Shown here: positions 37,924 to 48,175 of the stretch, piece by piece
Layout of the letters: each line of letters starts with the position of its first letter
Position numbering within the stretch: the stretch's first letter is position 1
NCBI RefSeq assembly: GCF_022869805.1
Contig: NZ_CP094974.1
Span: 2,294,001-2,358,000 of the forward strand
Reading direction: 5' to 3'
From: Halosolutus halophilus
Lineage (GTDB): Archaea; Halobacteriota; Halobacteria; Halobacteriales; Natrialbaceae
Length of the DNA stretch: 64,000 bases
The notes under the pieces: model-generated
Databases searched by the model: none
Seen by the model: only the letters and a program-made list of their open reading frames with translations
What the model was told of the DNA's origin: nothing
Program-made: the position numbers and the translations under genes

Positions 37924-38736
37924 GTGAATACGATCTTCAACGCAGTTACGACTCCGATGCAGGTGCAGACGCGCGTCGACGTATTCGAGGAGATTTTCCT
38001 CGTCTTCCTCGGACTCGGGACGCTCGTCGGCGTCGTCGTGGTCGCGTATACGCTGTACAACGCGTACAAGTACCGCGATACTGGCTCGACAGACGACGAC
38101 GACACACCGACGCTCGGAGAGTTACCGACTGGTGGAAAGGGCGGCAAAAAACTGTTCCTCTCGTTCGGTCTGAGTGCCATCATCGTGATTTCGCTGGTCA
38201 TCTGGACGTACGGGATGCTGCTGTACGTCGAAGATGGCCCGGGCGAGAGCCCGGGTGAGGACGCCGTCGAAATCGAAGTGACCGGTGAGGGCTTCGCGTG
38301 GTTCTTCGAATACGAGAACGGCGCAGAATCGGTCAGTACGATGAACATTCCGGCGAACACGCCGATCTGGATCGAGACGACCGGCGGCGACGTATGGCAC
38401 ACGTTCGGTATACCCGAATTGAAGGTGAAATCCGACGCAATCCCCGGTGAGTACGAACAGACCTGGTTCATGGCAGAGGAGCCAGGCGCGACGTACGAGA
38501 TCAAGTGCTTCGAACTCTGCGGTGAGGGTCACACCCAGATGACCGGCCAGGTCAACGTCATGGAGCAAGAAGAGTTCGATCAGTGGCTCGAAGAAGAGGC
38601 ACCCGAGGAAGACGGCGGTGGCGGTGACGAGAACAGTAGCGACGGAGAGAACGGCGGCAACGAAGACAGTGACAGCGAAACCGGAAACGAAACGAACAAT
38701 GACAGCGCTGACAACGAGAGTGGAGGTGGGAACTGA
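37924..38736 (+). CDS. coxB: Cytochrome c oxidase subunit II
   Basis: The CuA-bearing subunit of a heme-copper oxidase, 270 residues. There are two membrane helices (about 23-45 and 75-98). The cupredoxin domain has the first copper His in VWHTFGIPEL and the rest in CFELCGEGHTQM (Cys, Cys, His, Met), so CuA is intact. The last 45 residues form an Asp/Glu/Asn/Ser/Gly tail with NxS/NxT sites. The GTG at 37924 is close to the TATA at 37901; an ATG at 37957 is an alternative start. The stop overlaps the next ATG (TGATG), coupling it to subunit I. Confidence 0.93.
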   Translation: MNTIFNAVTTPMQVQTRVDVFEEIFLVFLGLGTLVGVVVVAYTLYNAYKYRDTGSTDDDDTPTLGELPTGGKGGKKLFLSFGLSAIIVISLVIWTYGMLLYVEDGPGESPGEDAVEIEVTGEGFAWFFEYENGAESVSTMNIPANTPIWIETTGGDVWHTFGIPELKVKSDAIPGEYEQTWFMAEEPGATYEIKCFELCGEGHTQMTGQVNVMEQEEFDQWLEEEAPEEDGGGGDENSSDGENGGNEDSDSETGNETNNDSADNESGGGN

Positions 38737-41189
38737 TGAGTGATCTTCCACCGAGGACATCGGTCAAGCGGTGGCTCGTGACGACAAACCACAAGGACGT
38801 CGGCATCCTCTATCTCTCGACGTCCCTGTTCTTTCTCGTCTTCGGCGGCGTCCTGGCCCTGATCTTCCGTACGCACTTGTGGGAAGCCGGCGGGATCGAT
38901 CTGCTGACGAACCGCGAGTACAACCAGTCCGTCAGTGTACACGGGCTCGTGATGGTCTTCTGGTTCCTCTCGCCGATCGCGACCGGGTTCGCGAACTACC
39001 TCGTCCCCCTTCAGATCGGGGCGAAAGACCTTGCGTTCCCACGACTGAACGCCCTGAGTTACTGGTTCTATCTCTTCTCGGGAATGCTGCTCGGGATTTC
39101 GTTCTTCCAGGGCAGCTCCTTCGCCGGTGGCTGGACGATGTACGCGCCGCTGAACGTGCCAACGTACACGCCGGCGATGGAGGCGATGACCGGCGGTACC
39201 GCGACGATCCTCGCGTTGACGCTGTTCGTCATGTCGATCACGATCGGGACTGTGAACTTCCTCGTGACGATCCACCGGTCGCGCGCGGAAGGACTCGGGC
39301 TGTGGAATCTCCCGATGTTCACCTGGTCGTGGCTGCTGACCGTCTGGATGATGCTGTTCGCGTTCGCAGCACTGCTCGCTGCGCTGTTGTTGCTTTCCAC
39401 GGACCGCATCTTCCTCACGCAGTACTTCGCGACCGACGAGGGCTCGAGCCTGATGTGGGCACACCTGTTCTGGTTCTTCGGTCACCCCGAGGTGTACATC
39501 GTCTTCTTCCCCGCGCTGGGGATCATGTTCGAGACGTTCCAGACCTTCTGTGGACGACGTCTCGTCGGCCGGAAGTGGGTCATCATCGCGATGGTGCTCG
39601 TCGCGGTGCAGTCGTTCCTCGTCTGGATGCACCACATGTTCCTGACGGCGATCAACCTCGAGATCAAGACCCTGTTCATGGCGACGACCATCGGGATCTC
39701 GCTCCCGTTCGACCTGATGGTCTTCGCGCTGATCTACACGATGGTCAAGGGCCGGGTTCGGTTTACGACCCCGTTCCTGTTCAGTCTCGGCGCGCTCGTA
39801 CTGTTCATCCTCGGCGGAATCACCGGGGTCTTCCTCGGTGCCGTCGTGCTGGACTACGAGTTCCGGGGCACCTACTGGGTCGTCGCTCACTTCCACTACG
39901 TGATGGTCGCGGGAGTCACCGCACTGGTCGGCGGCCTCTACTACTGGTGGCCGAAGATCAGCGGGAAGATGTACTCCGAGGCGCTGGGCAAGCTCAACTT
40001 CGCGGTCTACTTCATCGGGTTCAACCTGCTGTACTTCCCACAGTTCCTGGCGTGGGAGACGCCCCGACGGGTCTTCCACTACTCCGAAAGCGTCCAGATC
40101 TACCACCAGCTCTCGACGGTCGGGGCGTTCGTCTTCGGTGCGTCGTTCCTCATCATGTTCGCGACGTTCGCCCACAGCTGGCTCAGGGGGCCACGGGCAC
40201 CCGACAACCCGTGGGAGTTCTCGCGAACCGCCGAGTGGGCGATCCCCTCGCCACCGCCGCTCGAGAACTGGCACGATCGGCCGAGCTACGCGAGCGGTCA
40301 GCTCGAGTTCGTCGACGACTCGACGACCGCCACTGACGGTGGCGTCGCTACCGCCGAGACGGCGGCCCACGAGGAGGAACACGCGGACCACGCCAGCATC
40401 TGGCCTCTCGGAATCGGGCTCGGGATGGGCGTGTTCTTCCTCGGTCTGAGCGGCATGACTCCGTACGTGGCCCAGTTCGCGTCCCAACGCGGCGCCGAAC
40501 TGACCAACATGGGCCAGACGAACGTGCTCTATCCGGTCATTCTGGTCGCGGGGCTCGCCATCCTGGCGATCACCCTGTTCAACTTCGGCAAAGAGGAGTT
40601 CAACGTCCCCGAGATGGCGATCGCCGAACGCTGGCCGTTCGGCGGCGTCGACAACACCAAGTTCGGCGTCTGGGTCTTCCTCGCGTCGGACGTCGTCGTC
40701 TTCGGTGCCGCGATCGGCGCGTACATCTTCGCGCGCATCCACGCGGGCTGGGGCACCTGGGATCCCGTGCCGCCGTCGACGGAGGCCGGGCTCATCAACA
40801 CGTACATCCTGTTGACCTCGAGCTTCACGGTCATCCTCGCGCTGGTGATGGCCGAACGCGAGAACAGGAAGGGGCTGCTCGGAACCATGGTCGCGACGCT
40901 CCTGCTCGGGCTCACGTTCCTCGGCGTGAAAAGCTGGGAGTGGTCGTACGAGTTCGCTCAGGGCGTCTACTGGTTCACGGAGTTGCACTACTCGATCTAC
41001 TTCGTGACCACGGGGATGCACGCGCTGCACGTGATCCTCGGGCTGCTGGTCGCCAGCTTCATGATCTACCGGATCGTGTCCGTCGACGCCTACCTCGAGG
41101 ATCACCGGCCAGTCGAGTACTTCGGGCTCTACTGGCACTTCGTCGACATCGTGTGGGTGTTCCTGTTCCCACTGTTCTACCTGATGTAG
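38736..41189 (+). CDS. coxA: Cytochrome c oxidase subunit I/III fusion
   Basis: An 817-residue fusion. Residues 1 to about 540 are subunit I, with heme and CuB ligands in SVHGLVMVFW, FFGHPEVYIVFFP, WMHHMF and VVAHFHYVMVAG. The HPEVY motif indicates the A-type family with the cross-linked Tyr. A linker with acidic/His residues (about 525-550) leads to two extra helices and then a subunit III domain (about 625-817, ending YWHFVDIVWVFLFPLFYL). Such CoxA-CoxC fusions occur in several archaea and bacteria. With subunits II and IV nearby, it is the terminal oxidase that pumps protons while reducing oxygen. Confidence 0.95.
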   Translation: MSDLPPRTSVKRWLVTTNHKDVGILYLSTSLFFLVFGGVLALIFRTHLWEAGGIDLLTNREYNQSVSVHGLVMVFWFLSPIATGFANYLVPLQIGAKDLAFPRLNALSYWFYLFSGMLLGISFFQGSSFAGGWTMYAPLNVPTYTPAMEAMTGGTATILALTLFVMSITIGTVNFLVTIHRSRAEGLGLWNLPMFTWSWLLTVWMMLFAFAALLAALLLLSTDRIFLTQYFATDEGSSLMWAHLFWFFGHPEVYIVFFPALGIMFETFQTFCGRRLVGRKWVIIAMVLVAVQSFLVWMHHMFLTAINLEIKTLFMATTIGISLPFDLMVFALIYTMVKGRVRFTTPFLFSLGALVLFILGGITGVFLGAVVLDYEFRGTYWVVAHFHYVMVAGVTALVGGLYYWWPKISGKMYSEALGKLNFAVYFIGFNLLYFPQFLAWETPRRVFHYSESVQIYHQLSTVGAFVFGASFLIMFATFAHSWLRGPRAPDNPWEFSRTAEWAIPSPPPLENWHDRPSYASGQLEFVDDSTTATDGGVATAETAAHEEEHADHASIWPLGIGLGMGVFFLGLSGMTPYVAQFASQRGAELTNMGQTNVLYPVILVAGLAILAITLFNFGKEEFNVPEMAIAERWPFGGVDNTKFGVWVFLASDVVVFGAAIGAYIFARIHAGWGTWDPVPPSTEAGLINTYILLTSSFTVILALVMAERENRKGLLGTMVATLLLGLTFLGVKSWEWSYEFAQGVYWFTELHYSIYFVTTGMHALHVILGLLVASFMIYRIVSVDAYLEDHRPVEYFGLYWHFVDIVWVFLFPLFYLM

Positions 41190-41602
41190 CGGGCTCCCCG
41201 CTTCATCCGATTCCCCGTAACTGTAGCGCACTTTCGACTGCACACCGTTCGACACTGTTCTCCGCGAGCGCACTCTTCTCGACCGCGGGACGATCGACCG
41301 AAGCCGTGTCGCGGCCACGCCGGTCCACAGCGGCGACTGACGCGCTGGCTCTCCCCCGGATCAGACGGCCACCGGGTAGTTCGCCCGTGTCAGTCGCACG
41401 ATCGGGTCTCCAGCGATCACGACGCCAGCGGGAGCGAACCCGCGAGGACGACGCGTCGGTGGTTTCGCGAGACGGGAACCAACGGGAAACGAGCGGCCGC
41501 GAGGCCTCTACAGGACAGTGACGAAGGATCGAAATACTGGGCAGCGATTCGAACCCGGTGATCGGGTCAGTCGTCGACGCCGCGACTGATCCCGTTCTCC
41601 GG
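41190..41602. other. Gap between convergent genes, nothing recognised
   Basis: The only open frame is a continuation in another frame of the oxidase gene and is Arg/Ser-rich. No RNA, repeat or clear terminator identified. Confidence 0.4.
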
Positions 41603-41926
41603 TCACCCGGACCAGACGAGGGCGTACAGGAACGTGAAAACGAAGTACAGCAGGAAGACGGTTACGGCTGCCTTGAGGTGGAAGGTGAACAGTTCGTACT
41701 GTTCGTCGTCGCGCGCTTCGTCGAACGCCTCGCGTTCCGACTCGGAGCACTCTTCGGGGTGGGTACTCCCGACGTGGAAGGTCACGTACCGTTCCGATCG
41801 GAAGGGACGGTCGCAGTAGGGGCAGGTGTGATCTGGCGACTCATCCGTCGGGACGTCGTACTCGACGTCGGTCACCTGTTCCACGGCGGCCGCCGATTCG
41901 GCGTCCGCGACCCGTTCGACGTTCAT
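41603..41926 (-). CDS. Zinc-finger membrane protein of the oxidase neighbourhood
   Basis: A 107-residue protein with a C2H2-type finger (CPYCDRPFRSERYVTFHVGSTH, trimmed to its core CPYCDRPF and FHVGSTH), an acidic linker with EECSESEREAFDEARDDEQ, and a C-terminal membrane helix (AAVTVFLLYFVFTFLYALVW). It resembles the DUF7410-type proteins seen near haloarchaeal oxidase genes. An ATG at 41941 would add five residues. Possibly an assembly factor; this is context only. Confidence 0.75.
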   Translation of the reverse strand: MNVERVADAESAAAVEQVTDVEYDVPTDESPDHTCPYCDRPFRSERYVTFHVGSTHPEECSESEREAFDEARDDEQYELFTFHLKAAVTVFLLYFVFTFLYALVWSG

Positions 41927-42053
41927 TGCCAGTAGGATCACCTTGTGGCGTCTCGATCAAGTGTGTACCGGTGTCGGTCGGGCCCCGCTGCCCGCCGATC
42001 GAGTCGGGCGGTGCCCGGGCGGCGACCGTGACACGCCCGTGACCGGGGGCATC

Positions 42054-43466
42054 TCACCCCGCCACGTACGGCGGGTTCACGGTCGGCAGCGAAACGAGAT
42101 AGAGGCTGACCATCGTAAAGAAGATCATCACGACGATGAAGGGGTACTGGCTACGGATCGCCTGCAGTTTTCCCGGGAAGAGTTCGAACGAGATCGTGTG
42201 GGCGACCCAGACCGCGAGGATGTGCCCGATCAGGATGCCGGCGATCTCGACGTAGCCGAACCACGACGTAAGCCGGTACTGAGTCGGGTTCGCGGGCGGA
42301 TTCAGCGGTGCCGCGAGCGTCTCCAGCAGCGACGGCCACAGCGTGATCGTGAATCCGGCGTAGTGGGCGAAGTGATACCCGGCCGCGATCGCCAGCAACG
42401 CCGGCGCGAACCGGAGCGCGAGGTAGCGCGTCGAGATATAGGTCCCTGCGCGTTCACGCGTTCGCTCGGCCGCGAGCCAGTAGACCTTCCAGAACAGCCA
42501 GAAGCCGGCGAGCAAGAGCGCGAGGTAGACGAACGCCGGCGGGAACCCGAGGTCGACGAGGAATCCGATCGTGGTGACGCCGGGTGCGGTGACGATGAAG
42601 CCGCTGTAGGTCAGTTCCCAGACGAGGACGAGCACGAACGCGATCGCCGAGACGTCGGTGATCACGTCGTCGTCGCTGAGACGCGCCCCGGGGAACCGCA
42701 CCGCGAGGCCGTCGTCGGTCCGCTGGACCGGGGCGACGGCCCCGTAGAGGCGGAACCACGTCGAGAGCGGGTCGCCCCGTTGGAACCACGAGTCCGGCGA
42801 GAACGCGACGGCACCGCCGATCGTGAACGCGGAGTAGCCCAGCACTGCGAGGAGCAGTGCCCCCGGTGAGGAACTCAGCGGCGCGACGATCTCGAGCCAG
42901 ACGAGCACGAGGAGCGCAGCCACCGCCGGCCACGAGCCCAGTCGCCGGGGATACTCGTCGGCGACGAGTCCGTTCGGGAGGACCAGGGCGATCCGTCGCC
43001 ACGGGTTCAGGGCGGGCCACGGGTTCCCGACGGTGTACGCGATCGTCGTCAGCAGTGCGCGAGCGCCGACGAACGTCAGGAGGACCGCGGCGCTGGCGAA
43101 GCCAGCGACGTCGGGGTTGAGCCCGGCGACGATTATCACGAGGGCCAGCCCGAACAGCCCGATGGTGCCGAGTACGAGCGAGCCGGCGGCGAGTAACTGC
43201 TCGGTCGTGATCCCGAGCGTCCGGTCGTGATAGTCGGCGATGACAGCGCGATCGGTGACGAGCATCGTCATGAGGGCGGAGGCGCCGATGACGCCGCCAC
43301 CGGTCGCGATGTAGAGCCACGTCGGAACGGTGACGTCGCCGCTCTCCTGGGAGAGTCCGGCGGCGACGTTACTCGCGGCTACGATACCGACGCCCACCGT
43401 GAGCGTCGCGAGGACGATCACGACCGCGATCGCGGTCCGGCGACCGAGAGCCGAACGTCCACTCAT
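42054..43466 (-). CDS. Polytopic membrane protein, oxidase-linked, unknown function
   Basis: A 470-residue protein with about twelve hydrophobic segments. His and Trp residues occur in membrane segments (YHFAHYAGFTITLWPSLL near 376-393, and HILAVWVAHTISFELFPGK near 425-443), as in heme or metal-binding membrane proteins. It lies between two oxidase-associated genes and divergent from the small subunit IV-like gene. I do not recognise the family. A role in terminal oxidase assembly or as a separate membrane enzyme is possible but unproven. The ATG at 43466 is preferred; an ATG at 43493 adds nine residues. Confidence 0.75.
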   Translation of the reverse strand: MSGRSALGRRTAIAVVIVLATLTVGVGIVAASNVAAGLSQESGDVTVPTWLYIATGGGVIGASALMTMLVTDRAVIADYHDRTLGITTEQLLAAGSLVLGTIGLFGLALVIIVAGLNPDVAGFASAAVLLTFVGARALLTTIAYTVGNPWPALNPWRRIALVLPNGLVADEYPRRLGSWPAVAALLVLVWLEIVAPLSSSPGALLLAVLGYSAFTIGGAVAFSPDSWFQRGDPLSTWFRLYGAVAPVQRTDDGLAVRFPGARLSDDDVITDVSAIAFVLVLVWELTYSGFIVTAPGVTTIGFLVDLGFPPAFVYLALLLAGFWLFWKVYWLAAERTRERAGTYISTRYLALRFAPALLAIAAGYHFAHYAGFTITLWPSLLETLAAPLNPPANPTQYRLTSWFGYVEIAGILIGHILAVWVAHTISFELFPGKLQAIRSQYPFIVVMIFFTMVSLYLVSLPTVNPPYVAG

Positions 43467-43568
43467 TGTCCGATGGTTCGTCCGCGGCCCCATCTACGTG
43501 TCGTTTTCGGCGGCCGGGTTCGATCGCATGAGGAAGCTATAAGTGGCCGTCAATCCGATAGCGTACCA

Positions 43569-43835
43569 ATGGCTGGCCTTCGCACGTACGCACTCATCTA
43601 CGTCGCACTGCTGGTGTTGGCTACGGGGAAGTTCGTGTTCTTCGAGTTCGACGAGATCTTTACGTATCAGATGGCGGTGGGCGGAACGATCGTTCTCGCC
43701 ATCATCAAGTCGAGCCTGATCGCGGGCTACTTCCAGCACCTGATCGAGGAACCGCGATCGATCACCTATCTGATGGCGACGGCCCTGTTCATGGTCCTCC
43801 TGCTGACGATCGCGGCGGGCTACTCGATCCAGTAA
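43569..43835 (+). CDS. Cytochrome c oxidase subunit IV-like small membrane protein
   Basis: An 88-residue protein with three membrane helices (about 7-20, 37-57 and 68-85) in the CyoD/CtaF-type pattern. AIIKSSLIAGYFQHL corresponds to the conserved (V/I)KxxLxxxYFMHL motif of prokaryotic subunit IV. It completes the oxidase locus 2.4 kb from subunit I/III. The frame stays open upstream, but the ATG at 43569 gives the family length. Confidence 0.88.
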   Translation: MAGLRTYALIYVALLVLATGKFVFFEFDEIFTYQMAVGGTIVLAIIKSSLIAGYFQHLIEEPRSITYLMATALFMVLLLTIAAGYSIQ

Positions 43836-44139
43836 TCGGGTCCCGAAACCGCTTCTTCGACGGTTCTCCGTCCGGATCTCGTTCTGGCGCGATCGGCCGC
43901 GTCAGACTGACGCGTATACTCGACTGCGCTTCCCGATCGAGCCGATCCCAGCCACCCGTCGTTGGACGCCGACGGTCGGCGTCGCGCAGAGATAGCGAAC
44001 GGGCGTGGCATCCGCCGGATGGTGGCCGTGTGTCCCCCGGGCGATGGCCCGGGTCAAACGCATCCCACGGAGGGTTCCGACGCCGATCGGCGACCCACTG
44101 CGGCAGTTCTATAACGGTCCGGCGTTGGACTGCGTATAG
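43836..44139. other. Gap with promoter of the GH32 gene
   Basis: No gene recognised. At the right end TTCTATAACGG (44109-44119) is centred about 26 bases upstream of the ATG at 44140, predicting a leaderless fructosidase message. Confidence 0.5.
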
Positions 44140-46296
44140 ATGAGTACATCCGCGAATCCCGTCGGGTTTCTGGTCGACGGGGAGTTGTCGCCGGAACAGC
44201 GAGCAGCGCTCGACTGGTGTGCGGAGGCGGGGATCGACGCCCGGCCGCTGGCGATCGCCGACGTTGCCGCTGGACCCGGACCGATCGACGCCTACGACGT
44301 CCTCTGGTGGCACCGGACGGACCCGATCGAGTCGATCGCCGAACTGTCGGACTGCCGGGAATCGATCGAGGCACACCTTCGGGACGGGGGTGGACTCTTG
44401 CTCTCCCTCCGGGCGCTCGAGGCCGTCACGTCCCTCGGGATCGATCCCGTCTCGCCGGACGTCTCGCTCGTCGAGGAACCCACGTCGACGACCGGGCTGC
44501 TCGTGAAGGCGGCGTCCGTCGGTCACCCGGCGTTCGACGGGCTGGACGGGCTGCGAGTTCCGACGCGATCGGCCGACGGCCCGCAGCCGTCCACGCGGTA
44601 CGAATCCGTCCTGCCCGAGCGTGGCGAGGTTCTCGCGAGTACCCTTCGCGAGCACCACGAAGCCCCCACCGAGGTCGCTCTCGTGGGGTGGCAGGTCGGT
44701 GACGGCGACGTCGCCGGCCTCGGAACGGCACTGCAGTTCGAGGGACCGGCGACCGGAGACCCGGTGCAAAACCGGACACGGCTCGTCGACAACCTCCTCG
44801 CCGTCCTCGGAGCCGACGGGGAACGGATCGCGGAGCGACGGCCGAAAGACGCCGCCGCCCTCTCGCGCCGTCGGGCCGCGCTGGCCGGCGATCACAACCG
44901 CCCGCAGTATCACCTCACGCCGCCGGCGAACTGGCTCAACGACCCCAACGGGATGATCCAGTGGAACGGCAGGTACCACGCGTTCTACCAGTACAACCCG
45001 GGTGGACCGTACCACGAGACGATCCACTGGGGCCACGCCGTCAGCGACGACCTCGTCACCTGGGAGGACCGACCCGTGGCACTCACCCCGTCACCCGACG
45101 GCCCCGATCGGAACGGCTGCTGGTCCGGCTGTGCGATCGAGGTCGACGGAACGCCGACGATCCTCTACACCGGTGGCCGCGGCGACCTGCAACTGCCCTG
45201 TCTCGGGACGGCCGTCGACGACGACCTCTCGGCGTGGGCGAAGTCGAGCGAGAACCCCGTTATCGACGCCCCTCCCGAGGAGCCGCCGTTACGATCGACG
45301 GAGCACTGGCGCGCGGAGTTCCGGGACCACAGCGTCTGGCAGGCGGACGACGGGACCTGGCATCACCTGATCGGCTCCGGCATCGAGGACGGCGGCGGGA
45401 CGGCCCTGCTGTACACGAGCGACGGCGACATGACCGACTGGGAGTACCGGGGGCCGATCCTCGTCGGTGATCCAGAACGCGACGGGGCGATGTGGGAGTG
45501 CCCGGAACTGCTCGATTTCGGCGAGAGCCAACTGCTCCACGTCTCGAACTACGAGGAGGTCCGGTACTACCTCGGTACGTACGACGCCGACGAGGGTTCG
45601 TTCGACCTCGATCGGTCCGGGCTGCTCGATCACGGCGACTTCTACGCGCCGCAGTCGCTGCGCGACGATGATGGCCGGTGGCTGATGTGGGGCTGGGTGA
45701 AGGAGGACCGGGACGCGAGCGCCCAGTGGGACGCCGGCTGGTCGGGCACGCTGTCGCTCCCGCGTCACGTCGACCTCGACGCCGACGGTCGACTTCGCCA
45801 GCGACCTGCCCCCGAACTGACGGCCCTTCGCGAGGCACACGTCCACGGCGAGACGACGACGCTCACCGACGATCACCGGTCGCTCCCCGTCACCGGACAC
45901 GCGCTCGAGATCGGGGCGGAGATCCGGATCGAGGACGCAGACGAGTTCGGGTTCGTCGTTCGCGAGTCGCCCGACAACGAAGAGGAGACCCTGATCAGAT
46001 ACACGCGAGAGAGCACCGTGGTAGTCGATCGAGCGGGGTCGAGCCTGGACCCGCGCGCTTCGAACGCACCGGTCTCGATGCCCGTCTCACCGGTCGACGA
46101 CTCGCTCTCGCTCCGGCTCTTCGTCGACGGCTCGGTCCTCGAACTCTTCGCGAACGATCGCCACTGTCTGACGACCCGGATCTATCCGACCCGCGAGGAG
46201 AGCGACGGCGTGTCGATGTACGCGGCAGGCGGATCGGCCACCCTCGAGGAACTGGACGTCTGGGAACTCGGCAGCGCCTGGTCCGAACACGAGTGA
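44140..46296 (+). CDS. GH32 fructosidase (sucrose/fructan hydrolase) with N-terminal extension
   Basis: A 718-residue protein. Residues 1 to about 235 form an alpha/beta domain resembling a class I glutamine-amidotransferase/ThuA-like fold (GFLVDGELS, then [14 protein letters not shown] and [12 protein letters not shown]) without an obvious catalytic Cys. Then a GH32 five-bladed propeller: WLNDPNGM with nucleophile Asp268, FRDHSVW (family RDP motif with His for Pro) and WECPEL with acid/base Glu453. A beta-sandwich follows from about 585 ([20 protein letters not shown]). No Sec or Tat signal is visible, so it is probably cytoplasmic. It converges on the GH68 gene; the pair suggests sucrose/fructan use. 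Confidence 0.88.
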   Translation: MSTSANPVGFLVDGELSPEQRAALDWCAEAGIDARPLAIADVAAGPGPIDAYDVLWWHRTDPIESIAELSDCRESIEAHLRDGGGLLLSLRALEAVTSLGIDPVSPDVSLVEEPTSTTGLLVKAASVGHPAFDGLDGLRVPTRSADGPQPSTRYESVLPERGEVLASTLREHHEAPTEVALVGWQVGDGDVAGLGTALQFEGPATGDPVQNRTRLVDNLLAVLGADGERIAERRPKDAAALSRRRAALAGDHNRPQYHLTPPANWLNDPNGMIQWNGRYHAFYQYNPGGPYHETIHWGHAVSDDLVTWEDRPVALTPSPDGPDRNGCWSGCAIEVDGTPTILYTGGRGDLQLPCLGTAVDDDLSAWAKSSENPVIDAPPEEPPLRSTEHWRAEFRDHSVWQADDGTWHHLIGSGIEDGGGTALLYTSDGDMTDWEYRGPILVGDPERDGAMWECPELLDFGESQLLHVSNYEEVRYYLGTYDADEGSFDLDRSGLLDHGDFYAPQSLRDDDGRWLMWGWVKEDRDASAQWDAGWSGTLSLPRHVDLDADGRLRQRPAPELTALREAHVHGETTTLTDDHRSLPVTGHALEIGAEIRIEDADEFGFVVRESPDNEEETLIRYTRESTVVVDRAGSSLDPRASNAPVSMPVSPVDDSLSLRLFVDGSVLELFANDRHCLTTRIYPTREESDGVSMYAAGGSATLEELDVWELGSAWSEHE

Positions 46297-46378
46297 CAGG
46301 GGTTCGGCGACGTACTGGAACAGTATCGACGGTCTCGATCGAACTGCGCCGTGCGTGATTCGGTGTGTCAGTGACGAA

Positions 46379-47713
46379 TCAGTGACTTGCGGTTCCGTCG
46401 TCGTACCCGTCCCCCGATTCGGTTCCAGATCCGTCGTCCACGAACGTCGAGAGCAGTGGTGGCAAGTCCTCGTCAGCGATCGGCAGGTGGCCGTGTTCGA
46501 GCGTCCCGAGGATGCGAGTCTCCGCGTTCTCGGCCGCCAGTCGAAGGGTCGGTGCCAGCGTCCCGCCGAAGCGTCGCTGCTGTTCTGCGGGCGGGAGGTA
46601 GGCGACGTCGTCGAGTGAGAGTCCCTGCAGGTCGTAGTAATTGAAGAAACTGCTGACGAGGATCTCGTCGCGGTGTGGATACGCGAGCCACGAGTAGGTC
46701 TGGAACGGGGCGCGTTCCGGATTGGTGACGACGAGTCCCGAGTCGTTCAGGGGCGCGTACTCGCCGCGAAGCGAGTTTGCGACGAACCCGTACAGCGCGT
46801 CGTAACCCGTGATGCCGGGTGCGAACGTGTGTTCGTGGCTCGAGACGAACAGGTAGTAGCTGCCGTCCTGTACCACCACGTGGGGCCGTTCGAGTTCTTG
46901 GTTCGTCCCCGCTCCCTCGAGCAACGGCGGTTCTAGCGTCCAGTCGGTCGGATCGCCGGACGGGGAGACGGCGATCCCGACGCTACCGTTGAAGTCGAGC
47001 GCGGCGGGATCGGCGTCGAAGCGGTCCTCGCCCTCGGGATCCGGAATCGGCGTGTTGGCTTCGAATAGCAGGCACGTCTCGCCGGACCGTGGATCCTCGA
47101 AGAACCACGGATCCCGGAAGGTGTAGATCATCCCCCGGGACTGGTCCTCACGCTCGTAGTACTCGCCGTCCGGTTCGAGCAGGATCTCGTGCTCGAACGG
47201 TCCCGCGATCGACACCCCGTTCTCGTCTGCGGCGATCCTGCCGCCGGCACCAACTGCGATACGCTGCGTGTAGCTGAGGTCGTCCTCGTCGCGTGAGCCG
47301 GCAGCCGTGTAGAACAGGAAGAGTCGATCGTCGTCGTAGAGCGCAGAGCCGGCCCACTGGCGGGAGCCGAACGCGGTCCCCTCCGGGAAGACCGGTCCGC
47401 CGCAGGTCCAGTTCCGTCCGTCCGACGAGTAGAAGTACCGGATCGTCGCCACGTCGTGGCGTGTGCCCGGCAGCAGATCGGACGGCGCAGTCAGCGAGAA
47501 GATGACGCGATAGCCGTCGATCTCGGCGATCGAGCCGTCGCGGGTCCGGAGCAGCCACGTGTCCCAGAGGTGAACGTCGGGATCGATCTCCGAATCGGGC
47601 GGATAGACGATCGGGGCGACGGTTTCGTCGGTACGCTCGATCCCGGCGGCCTGCGATCGCGTCCACTGCGGGGGCGATCGTGCCGCTCTGTCGGGTTCCA
47701 TCCGGTTTGCCAT
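46379..47713 (-). CDS. GH68 levansucrase/inulosucrase-type fructosyltransferase
   Basis: A 444-residue GH68 protein, which cleaves sucrose and either hydrolyses it or polymerises fructose. The three catalytic residues are present: nucleophile Asp51 in LWDTW, transition-state stabiliser Asp201 in TFRDPW, and acid/base Glu275 in NQELERPHVV (family pattern DEIERP). QWAGSALY (about 120-127) and YSWLAYPHRDEILVSSF (near 373-389) also match GH68 blocks. There is no visible Sec or Tat signal; bacterial relatives are secreted. Whether the product is levan or inulin cannot be read. GH68 is uncommon in archaea, so transfer is likely. Confidence 0.9.
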   Translation of the reverse strand: MANRMEPDRAARSPPQWTRSQAAGIERTDETVAPIVYPPDSEIDPDVHLWDTWLLRTRDGSIAEIDGYRVIFSLTAPSDLLPGTRHDVATIRYFYSSDGRNWTCGGPVFPEGTAFGSRQWAGSALYDDDRLFLFYTAAGSRDEDDLSYTQRIAVGAGGRIAADENGVSIAGPFEHEILLEPDGEYYEREDQSRGMIYTFRDPWFFEDPRSGETCLLFEANTPIPDPEGEDRFDADPAALDFNGSVGIAVSPSGDPTDWTLEPPLLEGAGTNQELERPHVVVQDGSYYLFVSSHEHTFAPGITGYDALYGFVANSLRGEYAPLNDSGLVVTNPERAPFQTYSWLAYPHRDEILVSSFFNYYDLQGLSLDDVAYLPPAEQQRRFGGTLAPTLRLAAENAETRILGTLEHGHLPIADEDLPPLLSTFVDDGSGTESGDGYDDGTASH

Positions 47714-48175
47714 ACGTCGACCTCCGGCCGACCGGCGAAAAATAGTTCCGGTTCACAACATGTGTTGTTAATTGATATCCAGGCTGCCGGACGGTTCACC
47801 GTCGCCGGCGCCGTCGACGTCGACCGCGACGGCGTTGCCGAGGCGGAAGCGTCAAGACCGTCTTCGCTGGCGTCACGACGCAGGGTTCGACGCGGTCGTC
47901 GAGTCGTTTCGAGGTACGTTCGCTCATCGTCACGGAGGCTGCGAGTCGAGATACAGGCCTCCGTGGTGTCGATGGTCGGGACACTGACTCGATCGACGAT
48001 CGGGCAGGACGCCGGTCGTGACGCCAGTTTCACGGCTTCACGAGCATTGGCGTCTCAGCGTCACGATCGAGACGAAACCGGACAGCGAAAAGAACTGCGG
48101 GCCGTTACTCTTTGCCGAACATCTGGCGCGTTTCTGTGCTAGGGAACCAAATATCTGGGGCAGTATCATGTTCCT
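47714..48175. other. Gap at the left edge of the integrated element
   Basis: Between the GH68 gene and the integrase. Open frames are low-complexity Arg/Ser/Pro readings of GTCGACGTCGAC-type sequence; none is convincing. CCAAATATCTGG at 48147-48158 is the likely integrase TATA. The element's left end should lie in or near this gap, but no tRNA fragment or obvious core site is visible. Confidence 0.4.
48147..48154 (+). promoter_or_regulatory. TATA box of the integrase gene
   Basis: CAAATATC centred about 26 bases upstream of the ATG at 48176, predicting a leaderless transcript. Confidence 0.5.

Noticed and set aside
38580-41318. 912-residue minus-strand open frame opposite the oxidase genes
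   Set aside because: Composition is a low-complexity His/Arg/Glu mirror of the coxA-coxC coding strand with no domain.
47714-48175. Short genes between the GH68 enzyme and the integrase
   Set aside because: Frames are low-complexity readings of GC-rich repeats on both strands; no start, composition or motif supports them.
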